In this document: positions 53,299-60,777 of the stretch, one piece after another
How positions within the stretch are numbered: position 1 is the first letter of the stretch
Layout of the letters: each line of letters begins with the position of its first letter
Origin: Microlunatus endophyticus
Lineage (GTDB): Bacteria > Actinomycetota > Actinomycetes > Propionibacteriales > Propionibacteriaceae
Assembly (NCBI RefSeq): GCF_014646195.1
Contig: NZ_BMMZ01000012.1
Coordinates: 1-64,000 of the forward strand
Direction: 5' to 3'
DNA: 64,000 nt
Notes under the pieces: generated by a model
The model's database searches: none
The model's input: the letters and a program-made list of their open reading frames with translations, nothing else
Told to the model about the DNA's origin: nothing
Position numbers and translations under genes: made by a program

Positions 53299-54180
53299 TC
53301 AGCCGAGGGTCACCCTCGGGTCGAAGACCCGATAGAGCAGATCCACGATGATGTTCATGCACAGCACCATCAGCGACAGCAGATAGATCGAGGTCATCGA
53401 CAGCGGGACGTTCTTGGTCGGGAAGGCGGTGCTCATCAGGCTGCCGATGCCCGGGATCGAGAAGATCTGCTCGACCCAGACCGCACTGACCACGGTGAAG
53501 GCGAAGGTCGGCCCGACCACGGTCGTCAACGCGGTCAGGGAGTTGCGCAACGCGTGGCGCATGACCAGCGGCTCACGCCGGATGCCCTTGGCCTCGGCCG
53601 TCCGGATGTAATCCTTCCGGAGGGTTTCGATCATCGAGCTGCGCATATAGCGGGTGATGATCCCGACGTTGCCGGCCGACAGGGCGATGATCGGCAACAC
53701 TGCCTCGCCGACGGTGCCCCATCCGTTGATCGGAAGAATGCCCGGGGCCCAGACCCCGAAGATCAGGATCAGGATCACGCCGAGGGTATAGGCGGGGATC
53801 GCCTGCCCCGCCAGTGACAGGGTCGTCAGCGCTCCGTCAATCCAGGTGTTGCGCTTGAGCGCAGCCAGCGCACCCAGGGGGATGCCGACCAGAAGGGCCA
53901 AAGTCATCGATCCGATGGTCAGGATGGCGCTGATCGGGAACGCTCTGGCCAACTGATGCCGGATCGACATCGCCGGATTCCCGTACGAGGGACCGAAGTC
54001 CAGCGTCACCGTCTGCCACACGGACCGCAGGACCTGCACGGACAGCGGCTGGTCCCCTCCGGGCCGCGCGCCGGGCGCGGCATAGATCAGCAGGTACGCC
54101 ACGGCCACCATCACTGCAGCGGTGACGGCCACAGCGACGATGCGCTTGGCCAGGAACCTGGCGAGGCCCACGATGGCCAC
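53299..54180 (-). CDS. DppB/OppB-type peptide ABC permease, orphan
   Basis: A 293-residue permease with six membrane segments. The N-terminus is FLAKRIVAVAVTAAVMVAV, and the EAA loop is RTAEAKGIRREPLVMRHALRN. A C-terminal IFSIPGIGSLMSTA and LLYRVFDPRVTLG end fits the family. GTG 54180 follows GGAAGG at good spacing; the longer upstream frame crosses the tRNA promoter region. No DppC, ATPase or binding protein is adjacent, so the operon appears to have been lost or divided. Confidence 0.85.
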   Translation of the reverse strand: MAIVGLARFLAKRIVAVAVTAAVMVAVAYLLIYAAPGARPGGDQPLSVQVLRSVWQTVTLDFGPSYGNPAMSIRHQLARAFPISAILTIGSMTLALLVGIPLGALAALKRNTWIDGALTTLSLAGQAIPAYTLGVILILIFGVWAPGILPINGWGTVGEAVLPIIALSAGNVGIITRYMRSSMIETLRKDYIRTAEAKGIRREPLVMRHALRNSLTALTTVVGPTFAFTVVSAVWVEQIFSIPGIGSLMSTAFPTKNVPLSMTSIYLLSLMVLCMNIIVDLLYRVFDPRVTLG

Positions 54181-54412
54181 CAATCCTTCCGGAACCCGCT
54201 GACTGGCCGTTGGCCCGTCATCGCGCCAGGGTAGTCGTGCGGGACCCGGGCGGACGACCTCGGGCGAGTAGAATCCGATCCCATACCTGGGGAGCCTGTG
54301 AACCGTCGAGTTCGCATCTGGGAGCCCGGTTGCGTACACTCTTCATCTTGGTGGTTGCACCATGGTCGGTCGCGCCCTTGAACGGGCTCGGTCGGGCGTG
54401 GACATCCGCCGT

Positions 54413-54485
54413 AGGGCATTAGCTCAATTGGTAGAGCATCGGTCTCCAAAACCGAAGGTTGTGGGTTCGAGTCCCTCATGCCCTG
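54413..54485 (+). tRNA. tRNA-Trp (CCA)
   Basis: A 73-nt cloverleaf. Acceptor AGGGCAT pairs with ATGCCCT, discriminator G. Anticodon stem TCGGT/ACCGA surrounds loop CTCCAAA, and the T-loop is TTCGAGT. It immediately precedes secE, the standard actinobacterial order. A possible promoter (TTCGCA, 18-bp gap, TACACT) lies at about 54311-54340. Confidence 0.95.
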
Positions 54486-54551
54486 CGAAGCAGAGGTCCG
54501 CCCTCCGAGTCAGGCGAGCGCGTGGGCACCGACCGAGTGAGGAATCAGGAC

Positions 54552-55079
54552 GTGGCAGAAGAGAAGGACACGGATCCGGCGCCCGACAAGGGCCTGTCCG
54601 AGTCGGACTCCGGCACCCCTGAAAACGACGAGTTGGCCGAGCTGGACGCGTTGGACGACCGCGAGGACGAGTTCGACGGGTCCGACGTCGATGACGAAGG
54701 CGACGACCAAAACGAGGACGGCGACGAGGACGAGGACGGCGACGAGGACGAGGACGGCGATCGCGAACTGGTGGCGGTCGGCGCCGCAGCCAAGTCCCGC
54801 TCGGCCGGCGACACCGAGACGGCGACGTCCGGGACCGGGGGCGGTCGCAAAGGTCGCGCCACTCCCAAACAGCGCGCTCGCAAGGAATCGACCGGCCGCG
54901 GCGGACCGATCAGCTTCATCCAGGGGTCGGTCTCGGAGCTGAAGAAGGTCGTCTATCCGACCTGGCCGCAGTTGCTGAACTACTTCGTGGTGGTGCTGGT
55001 CTTCGTGCTGATCATCATCGCGATCGTGGCCGGCCTCGACTACGGCATCGGATGGGTGATGCTGAGGGTGTTCAGCTGA
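54552..55079 (+). CDS. secE: Preprotein translocase subunit SecE with acidic N-terminal extension
   Basis: A 175-residue protein. The C-terminal 70 residues are SecE: FIQGSVSELKKVVYPTWPQL, then a membrane segment (VVVLVFVLIIIAIVAG). The first 65 or so residues are a strongly acidic low-complexity tract rich in Asp/Glu with a repeated DEDEDG unit. A short basic linker follows (GRKGRATPKQRARK). GTG 54552 is taken, with GTG 54537 possible. Its stop overlaps the nusG start (TGATG). Confidence 0.9.
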   Translation: MAEEKDTDPAPDKGLSESDSGTPENDELAELDALDDREDEFDGSDVDDEGDDQNEDGDEDEDGDEDEDGDRELVAVGAAAKSRSAGDTETATSGTGGGRKGRATPKQRARKESTGRGGPISFIQGSVSELKKVVYPTWPQLLNYFVVVLVFVLIIIAIVAGLDYGIGWVMLRVFS

Positions 55080-56068
55080 TGACCGAGCAAAGCGCAGGCA
55101 ACGACCGCGAGTACGAATCGAACGACGGAGAGAACGACGTGTCAGAGAACTTTCCCACGAACTCCGAGCCCGAGGGTCTCCAGCCCGAAGGCAGCGAGTC
55201 GCTGGAAAGCCCCCAGACCGACGACGGCCAGCAGGTCGAGCGGCAGGATGGTGACCAGAGCACCGAGCAGGAGCAGGAGTTCGAGGTCGATCTCGGCTCC
55301 GACAGCTTCGGCTCGGACAGTTCTGATGTCGACATCAACCTCGACTTCGGCGGCGACTCCTTCTCCGACACCGACTCCGACATCAACCTCGACTTCCGCA
55401 CCGAGGAGGACGAGGCCGCTGAGGCGGAGGAGGACGAGGCAGCCGAGGACGCCGACGCCGCCGAAGAGGCAGCGCTCGAGGCCTTCCGGTCCGAACTGCG
55501 CGCCAAGATCGGCGAGTGGTACGTCGTGCACACCTATTCGGGCATGGAGAACCGCGTCAAGCAGAATCTGGAGAACCGGGTCACCTCGCTCAACATGGAG
55601 GACTACATCCACGAGATCGTGGTCCCCACCGAAGAGGTCACCGAGATCCGTAACGGCCAGCGCAAGACTCTCAAGCGGACCACGCTGCCCGGGTACGTGC
55701 TGGTCCGGATGGACCTGACCGACGAGTCCTGGTCGACCGTGCGGCACACGCCGTCGGTCACCGGCTTCGTCGGGCACTCCAACAATCCGGTTCCGTTGGG
55801 CCTGGACGAGGTCGAGAAGATGCTGGCCCCGGCCGTGGTCGCCGCAGCGACCGCGAACAAGGAGACCCCGACCCGCAAGAAGAAGAAGGTCGAGGTCGCT
55901 GACTTCACCCCGGGCGATTCCGTCATGGTCATCGACGGCCCGTTCGCCGGGGTGCACGCCACGATCACCGAGATCAACGCCAATGCCCAGCGCATCAAGG
56001 CGCTGGTCGAGATCCTCGGCCGGGAGACCCCGGTCGACCTGACCTTCGCCCAGATCCAGAAGGTCTGA
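55079..56068 (+). CDS. nusG: Transcription termination/antitermination factor NusG
   Basis: A 329-residue protein. The last 180 residues are NusG: GEWYVVHTYSGMENRVKQNL, VVPTEEVTEIRNGQRKTL, GYVLVRMDLTDESW and the KOW domain FTPGDSVMVIDGPFAGVHA. The first 140 residues are an acidic Ser/Asp/Glu-rich extension with repeated DINLDF (twice). ATG 55079 is coupled to secE; GTG 55139 with GGAGAG upstream is a credible alternative start. Confidence 0.93.
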   Translation: MTEQSAGNDREYESNDGENDVSENFPTNSEPEGLQPEGSESLESPQTDDGQQVERQDGDQSTEQEQEFEVDLGSDSFGSDSSDVDINLDFGGDSFSDTDSDINLDFRTEEDEAAEAEEDEAAEDADAAEEAALEAFRSELRAKIGEWYVVHTYSGMENRVKQNLENRVTSLNMEDYIHEIVVPTEEVTEIRNGQRKTLKRTTLPGYVLVRMDLTDESWSTVRHTPSVTGFVGHSNNPVPLGLDEVEKMLAPAVVAAATANKETPTRKKKKVEVADFTPGDSVMVIDGPFAGVHATITEINANAQRIKALVEILGRETPVDLTFAQIQKV

Positions 56069-56094
56069 CTGTCCTGACCAAGGACCCAGGAATT

Positions 56095-56122
56095 TCCGGT
56101 ACGGCAATGGCGCTGTACCGGA
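56095..56122 (+). promoter_or_regulatory. Hairpin between nusG and rplK
   Basis: TCCGGTAC (56095-56102) pairs perfectly with GTACCGGA (56115-56122) around a 12-nt loop, 27 bp after nusG. It could be an attenuator, a processing site or a partial terminator ahead of rplK. No U-tract follows. Confidence 0.55.
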
Positions 56123-56187
56123 TTGCAAGAAAGCCTGCCGGACCATCCCGGTCCGCAGGAGACAACAGTAGGTAAGGACCCTAAGTT

Positions 56188-56619
56188 ATGCCCGCCAAGA
56201 AGAAGGTTGCGGCGCTGGTCAAGGTGGCCCTGCAAGCGGGCGCCGCGACTCCCGCGCCACCGGTCGGTACCGCCCTCGGTCCGCACGGCGTCAACATCAT
56301 GGAATTCTGCAAGGCGTACAACGCCGCGACGGAATCCCAGCGTGGCAACGTGATTCCGGTCGAGATCACCATCTACGAAGACCGCAGCTTCACGTTCGTC
56401 ACCAAGACCCCGCCGGCCGCGGAACTGATCAAGAAGGCCGCCGGTGTGTCCAAGGGTGCCGGCAACCCGTTGACCACCAAGGTCGGCAAGATCACCGCCG
56501 CCCAGGTCCGCGAGATCGCCACGACCAAGCTCCCCGATCTGAACGCCAACGATGTTGAAGGCGCCATGAAGATCGTCGAGGGCACCGCCCGTTCGATGGG
56601 TGTCACCGTCGAGAAGTGA
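56188..56619 (+). CDS. rplK: 50S ribosomal protein L11
   Basis: A 143-residue protein with the L11 signature: VALQAGAATPAPPVGTALGP, then GVNIMEFCKAYNAAT and an RNA-binding C-terminus (GKITAAQVREIATTKLPDLN). It is 76 bp ahead of rplA in the usual order. Confidence 0.97.
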   Translation: MPAKKKVAALVKVALQAGAATPAPPVGTALGPHGVNIMEFCKAYNAATESQRGNVIPVEITIYEDRSFTFVTKTPPAAELIKKAAGVSKGAGNPLTTKVGKITAAQVREIATTKLPDLNANDVEGAMKIVEGTARSMGVTVEK

Positions 56620-56695
56620 TCTCTCGTACGAGGGATTGCTCACCCTGGGAGGGCCGGCGCGGCCCGCACCAGAACTAGTTGAGAGGTAACTAGCC

Positions 56696-57394
56696 ATGAA
56701 GCGCAGCAAGAACTACAACGCAGCCGCGGAGAAGATCAACCCGGAGGAGCTCCACAACCCGGTTGAAGCCCTGACCAAGGCCAAGGAAGGCAGCTCGGCC
56801 AAATTCGACGAAACCGTCGATGTGGCCATGCGGCTGGGTGTCGACCCGCGGAAGGCGGACCAGATGGTCCGCGGCACCGTGAATCTCCCCAACGGAACCG
56901 GCAAGACGGCAAGGGTCCTCGTCTTCGCCACCGGGGATCGGGCCGCCCAGGCCGAAGCAGCGGGCGCCGACGAGGTCGGCTCCGACGAGCTGATCGACAA
57001 GGTGGCCGGCGGCTACCTGGACTTCGACGCGGTCGTCGCCACCCCGGATCTGATGGGCAAGGTCGGCAGGCTCGGCCGCGTGCTCGGTCCGCGTGGTCTG
57101 ATGCCGAACCCGAAGACCGGCACTGTCACCATGGATGTGGCCAAGGCCGTGTCCGACATCAAGGGCGGCAAGATCGAGTTCCGGGTCGACCGGCACTCGA
57201 ATCTGCACTTCATCATCGGCAAGGCGTCGTTCAGCACGGAGCAGTTGACGCAGAACTACTTCGCCGCTCTCGATGAGGTACTGCGGCTCAAGCCGAGCAG
57301 CTCCAAGGGCAAGTACCTGAAGAAGGTGACCGTGTCCACGACGATGGGCCCGGGCATCCAGGTCGACCCGAGCGACACGAAGCTCCCCGCCTGA
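56696..57394 (+). CDS. rplA: 50S ribosomal protein L1
   Basis: A 232-residue protein with L1 hallmarks: VDVAMRLGVDPRKADQMVRG, RVLGPRGLMPNPKTGTVTMD and GGKIEFRVDRHSNLHFIIGK. GAGAGG precedes ATG 56696. L1 often represses its own rplKA mRNA; an operator was not identified. A strong hairpin follows, and rplJ/rplL are not downstream. Confidence 0.97.
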   Translation: MKRSKNYNAAAEKINPEELHNPVEALTKAKEGSSAKFDETVDVAMRLGVDPRKADQMVRGTVNLPNGTGKTARVLVFATGDRAAQAEAAGADEVGSDELIDKVAGGYLDFDAVVATPDLMGKVGRLGRVLGPRGLMPNPKTGTVTMDVAKAVSDIKGGKIEFRVDRHSNLHFIIGKASFSTEQLTQNYFAALDEVLRLKPSSSKGKYLKKVTVSTTMGPGIQVDPSDTKLPA

Positions 57395-57438
57395 CCGGGT
57401 GACGGGCGCCTGCCCGTCAGCCACCCGCGCACCACCTC

Positions 57439-57476
57439 CTGCGAGCCGCACCGTGCACATACGGTGCGGCTCGCAG
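57439..57476 (+). terminator. Terminator after rplA
   Basis: A perfect 16-bp stem (CTGCGAGCCGCACCGT and its complement) with a 6-nt loop, 45 bp after the rplA stop. A smaller stem (GACGGGC/GCCCGTC) precedes it at about 57402-57420. Together they probably end the secE-rplA transcription unit. Confidence 0.85.
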
Positions 57477-57514
57477 CATCTGGTGCGGCTGTTGGGCGAA
57501 GGTCGCACCAAACC

Positions 57515-57620
57515 CGCCGAGGGGTCACATAATCCTCAATCTGTGCGGCGTGTCGTGGAGACCGGTTGACCCGGATCCGCGACATGCCGCACGCGTCAGT
57601 GAAAATGTGACCCTTCGGCG
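57515..57620. repeat. 106-bp palindromic repeat, copy 1
   Basis: Terminal inverted repeats CGCCGAGGGGTCACA and TGTGACCCTTCGGCG enclose an inner 14-bp stem (GCGGCGTGTCGTGG with CCGCGACATGCCGC, two G-T pairs). The outer halves also share ATAATCCTCAATCTG with copy 2 at 60672-60777. It lies 9 bp from the end of the secreted-protein gene and could act as its terminator. Confidence 0.85.
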
Positions 57621-57629
57621 AAAGGCCGG

Positions 57630-58028
57630 CTAGCAGAGGCGGAGGCCGGCGTCGCGCTCGTTGTTGTTGCCGCCGGAGAAGAACACCTCGGAGACCCAGC
57701 CCCATTTGCCGTTGTCGGCCTCGGTGTAGGCCCACCAGTCGTTCTTGTCTCCCTGATAGGTGTATTCACCGCCCTTCGCCTGGCACTCGAACCAGTTCGC
57801 CGAGCCGCCGTCGACCAGGGTGCCGACCTTGGTCCACGAACTGTTCAGGACGGGGACGTTCCCGCGCCACAGCTTGCAGTATTGGACCGTCGTTCCGGCA
57901 TGGTGGAATTTCGCTCCGCACGGTGAGTTGTCCGTTGCGTGAGCAGCGGGCGTCATGGCGACACTGGCGAGACCGACCGCGACGGCTCCGGCGGCCGCCA
58001 CTCGCGCGATGGTTGACTTCTTTGGCAT
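57630..58028 (-). CDS. Small secreted Cys-containing protein
   Basis: A 132-residue exported protein. It begins MPKKSTIARVAAAGAVAVG, a signal peptide with a likely cleavage after AAHA. The mature part has four Cys (SPCGAK, QYCKLW, FECQAKG, LRLC), probably two disulfides, and many Trp/Tyr (NDWWAYTEADNGKWGWV). The pattern suggests an SH3-like beta barrel. GGAGGATC precedes ATG 58028. I do not recognise a specific function. Confidence 0.75.
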   Translation of the reverse strand: MPKKSTIARVAAAGAVAVGLASVAMTPAAHATDNSPCGAKFHHAGTTVQYCKLWRGNVPVLNSSWTKVGTLVDGGSANWFECQAKGGEYTYQGDKNDWWAYTEADNGKWGWVSEVFFSGGNNNERDAGLRLC

Positions 58029-58185
58029 CTGATCCTCCTGGATCGACGTGGGGACCGACCCGGGATCGGGCCGGCTCCTGCAACGTAGGATCCGGCGGGG
58101 TGCAGCCTGCCGGCGATCATCACCGTCGGGGCCCAAGATCAGCCCGCAGACGGACTGTGGGTCGATCCTGAGGCGTACGGGGTCC

Positions 58186-58554
58186 TCAGCCCAGCCACAG
58201 CAGGACGACGGCGATGATCATGACCGCTGCGGTCAGGCCGTGGACACCGAGGGCGCGGGCCCGACTGCCGTGGTTCGCCAGCACGACGGACATGTCGCCG
58301 ATCGGGATCAGCGTCTCGACCATGAACACCCAGGGCAGCGCTGCCGGCTGGACGAACATCACCAGGATCGGCGCGATGCCACTGGCGATGTCGCGTACGC
58401 CTTTCAGCTGCCACCATCCCCGAGCCGGAGGATCCGGGAGGTTCGGCAGCCCGAAGCCAGCCGCGTTGGCCTGATTCTTCAACAGATACATGATTCCCAC
58501 GTAGATGATCATGACGCAGGGCAGCCAGACCAGTATCAGTCCGATGAGGTGCAT
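58186..58554 (-). CDS. DUF4267-like small membrane protein
   Basis: A 122-residue integral membrane protein with four hydrophobic segments: LIGLILVWLPCVMIIYVGIMYLL at the start, IASGIAPILVMFV, LPWVFMVETLIPIGDM and LTAAVMIIAVVLLWL. This matches small DUF4267-type proteins of unknown function that are often paired with TetR regulators. It is divergent from a TetR gene with two palindromes between them, so it is the probable target. Confidence 0.8.
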   Translation of the reverse strand: MHLIGLILVWLPCVMIIYVGIMYLLKNQANAAGFGLPNLPDPPARGWWQLKGVRDIASGIAPILVMFVQPAALPWVFMVETLIPIGDMSVVLANHGSRARALGVHGLTAAVMIIAVVLLWLG

Positions 58555-58570
58555 GGTTCGCTCCGTATGG

Positions 58571-58633
58571 TAGCAGTGCTAGAAATACGAGCGATACTAC
58601 GACCGGGGCGCAACAATGTCTAGCGGTGCTAGA
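58571..58633. promoter_or_regulatory. Twin palindromic operators between DUF4267 and TetR genes
   Basis: TAGCAGTGCTA (58571-58581) and TCTAGCGGTGCTAGA (58619-58633) are both perfect dyads around an odd centre and share TAGC-nG(T)-GCTA. Their centres are 50 bp apart, about five helical turns. They fit binding sites for the TetR protein encoded just to the right, covering both divergent promoters. Confidence 0.7.
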
Positions 58634-58642
58634 TTGTCTGCC

Positions 58643-59245
58643 ATGGCGATATCCGATCGACGAGCCCGGGAGCGTACAGAGCGGGAGCAGCGGATCCTCC
58701 GGGTGGCCCGTGAGGTGGCCGAGCGGGACGGCTGGGAGGCCGTGACCACCCGCCGGTTGTCGGAGGCGATCGAGTACAGCCAACCTGTGCTGTATTCACA
58801 TTTCCCGGATGGCAAGGCCGGCATCGCTGCTGCGCTGGCCCTGGTCGGCGCTCGGGAGCTCGGTGCGGCGATCCGGGACCGCCGGGGGACTGCACGGGCG
58901 CCGCGGACGCTCCTGTTACGGCTGGCCGAAGCCTATCTCGGCTTCGCCGAGGCGAATCCCGAGCTCTACCGGATCATGTTCACGGCGCCGACGACACTGG
59001 TCTTCGCCGACCCCGGCTCACCCGCCCCGTTGAGGGACGCGTTTGCCGCGGTGCAAGAGTCGGTGACGCCGGCGGCGGGCCCGGACGACCCCGGGATCCT
59101 TGCCGAGGTTGTGTGGAGCGCGCTGCACGGGCTGGCGATGCTGGGCCGTGCCGGCCGACTCTCGGGGCCGAACCACGACGCGCGGGTCCGGCTCGTGGTC
59201 GACCGGTTCAGCGGTCCCGACCGAGCAAGATCGCCAGCCGGTTGA
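58643..59245 (+). CDS. TetR-family regulator
   Basis: A 200-residue regulator. The DNA-binding domain spans about residues 8-55 (REQRILRVAREVAERDGWEAV, LSEAIEYSQPVLYSHFPDGK). The C-terminal domain has AEAYLGFAEANPELYRIMF and VVWSALHGLAMLGRAGRLSG, the common ligand domain of this subgroup. ATG 58643 follows the second operator by 10 bp, implying autorepression. The ligand is unknown. Confidence 0.88.
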   Translation: MAISDRRARERTEREQRILRVAREVAERDGWEAVTTRRLSEAIEYSQPVLYSHFPDGKAGIAAALALVGARELGAAIRDRRGTARAPRTLLLRLAEAYLGFAEANPELYRIMFTAPTTLVFADPGSPAPLRDAFAAVQESVTPAAGPDDPGILAEVVWSALHGLAMLGRAGRLSGPNHDARVRLVVDRFSGPDRARSPAG

Positions 59246-59514
59246 ACTCGAGGTCCCAGCCCTCGGTATGCCCGTCCGCCTCGGTCGGGTCGACAAGATC
59301 ACGATGAGTGAGCCACGGTGGCTGCCACGGGCCGTGTAGCTGCCGCCCATGATCAACTCGTACGAATGGCGGGCAGCTACCACCCCCTTGAATTCGATGC
59401 TCAGTTGCGGATTGGGGGAGTACCACCGACCCGCAGTTCCGGGTCCGTCCGGGCGCGGAACAGATCTTGGCGGGACGCCCGGAAATGGCGCACCAGTCTT
59501 GTACTCGCGGTCAT
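59221..59514 (-). pseudogene. AHSA1/SRPBCC-family protein, frame-broken
   Basis: Three frames hold successive pieces of an AHSA1-type protein. The start from ATG 59514 is RLVRHFRASRQDLFRARTDP. A middle piece is RWYSPNPQLSIEF and YELIMGGSYTA. The C-terminus is EADGHTEGWDLEFNRLAILL. The total length is about half of a normal member, so deletions as well as frameshifts have occurred. It follows an ArsR relic with the TGATCATG overlap typical of ArsR-AHSA1 pairs. Confidence 0.75.
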
Positions 59515-59516
59515 GA

Positions 59517-59655
59517 TCACCTTTTCGTCGGTGGCTGCCTGGTCTCGACCAGCTCGCCGAGGCGATCGAGCGTCGCGCTCCAGTAGGCGGTGCGATCGGC
59601 AAGCCAGCGTTCGGCCTGTCGGAGCGGCTGCGGGCGGAGTAAACCGATCGGTAAT
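59517..59655 (-). pseudogene. ArsR-type regulator, C-terminal relic
   Basis: The minus strand ends with PLRQAERWLADRTAYWSATL and DRLGELVETR before TGA. This is the conserved C-terminal helix of ArsR proteins that are paired with AHSA1 genes. The DNA-binding domain is absent, replaced upstream by the ppx-like gene. It was probably truncated together with its partner. Confidence 0.65.
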
Positions 59656-59692
59656 CTATCCGTCAAGCGGGGCGCCCGCCCCCGAACCGGGT

Positions 59693-60631
59693 CTACGACT
59701 GCCCGATGACGCTCATCTGGTCGAAGCGCTCCAGGATGACGCCCTCGCGCAGCGCCCACGGGCAGAGCTCGAGCTCCGGCAACTCGAAGATGTCCATGCA
59801 GGCCTCAGCCACGAGTGCGCCGGGGACGATCTGGTGGGCTCGGCTGCTGGAGACTCCGGGCAGTCCGGACAGCTCCTCCAAGGACATGTCGATCAGCTTC
59901 GCGACCCAGTTCCGCAGCTCTTCGCGCGGCAGCACGCGCCGCACCAGCGGGCCTTCCGCACTCGGTGCGGCGCCGCAGATCCGCGCCAGCGAGCGGAATG
60001 TCTTGGATGTCGCCGCGGCTCGGTCCGGCGAGCCGCCCCGCAGCAGGTGACCGGCGTCGTGGGCGATCTGGGCGCGAATCGACCTCCGCAGGTCCCGCAG
60101 CGACCCTTCGTCGAGGGGTGACCCCAGCCGCGAGCGGGCAAGTCGCGCCGCGCCGAGCGGCAGCGACCAGGCCGCGTCGGGCGCCTCGTCCGGTCCGGCG
60201 GCGATCTCCAGCGAGCCGCCGCCGATGTCGAAGACCGCCAGCCGGCCGGCCGACCAGCCGAACCAGCGGCGTACGGCCAGGAAGGTCAGCCGCGCCTCGT
60301 CCTCACCGGACAGCACCGAGATCGCGACCCCGGTCCGCTCCCGCACCCGGTCCAGTACGGCATCGGTGTTGACGGCATCGCGGACCGCAGAGGTCGCGAA
60401 GCCGAGCATCTCCTCACAGCCCTTGTCCTCGGCGGCGCGGACGGCCGTAGCGGCGAATTCAGTCAGCGCGCTGATCCCGGTCGGCGTGACCGCGCCGTCG
60501 GAATCGAGGTGTTCGGCCAGCCGTAGCGGCTCCTTGATCGAGAACGCCGGCAACGGCGCCGCCCCGCCGTGGGCATCGACCACCAACAGGTGTCCGGTGT
60601 TGGAACCGATGTCGAGTACGCCCAGCCGCAT
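59693..60631 (-). CDS. Ppx/GppA-family exopolyphosphatase-like phosphatase
   Basis: A 312-residue protein of the ASKHA phosphatase family. It starts RLGVLDIGSNTGHLLVVDA (phosphate loop), then FATSAVRDAVNTD, VLSGEDEARLTFLAV, VFDIGGGSLEIAAG (second loop) and TSKTFRSLARICGAAP. It would cleave polyphosphate or pppGpp. It is shorter than E. coli Ppx but matches actinobacterial Ppx1-like length. Confidence 0.9.
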   Translation of the reverse strand: MRLGVLDIGSNTGHLLVVDAHGGAAPLPAFSIKEPLRLAEHLDSDGAVTPTGISALTEFAATAVRAAEDKGCEEMLGFATSAVRDAVNTDAVLDRVRERTGVAISVLSGEDEARLTFLAVRRWFGWSAGRLAVFDIGGGSLEIAAGPDEAPDAAWSLPLGAARLARSRLGSPLDEGSLRDLRRSIRAQIAHDAGHLLRGGSPDRAAATSKTFRSLARICGAAPSAEGPLVRRVLPREELRNWVAKLIDMSLEELSGLPGVSSSRAHQIVPGALVAEACMDIFELPELELCPWALREGVILERFDQMSVIGQS

Positions 60632-60671
60632 GCGCCAACGGTATCGGCCCGCCCGTCACCCACGCCCCACC

Positions 60672-60777
60672 GGCCGAGGGGTCACATATTCCTCAATCTG
60701 CGCGGCGTGTCGTCGGACGTGATCCGTCAGCCCCGACGACACGCCGCAGAAATCAGGGGATTTGTGACTCCTCGGCG
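60672..60777. repeat. 106-bp palindromic repeat, copy 2
   Basis: It has the same layout and length as copy 1: ends GGCCGAGGGGTCACA and TGTGACTCCTCGGCG, then ATATTCCTCAATCTG, with a perfect 15-bp inner stem (GCGGCGTGTCGTCGG). Changes relative to copy 1 keep the stem paired. Its right end overlaps the oppD gene: the last codons (E-E-S-Q-I-P) and stop lie inside the repeat. Confidence 0.88.
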
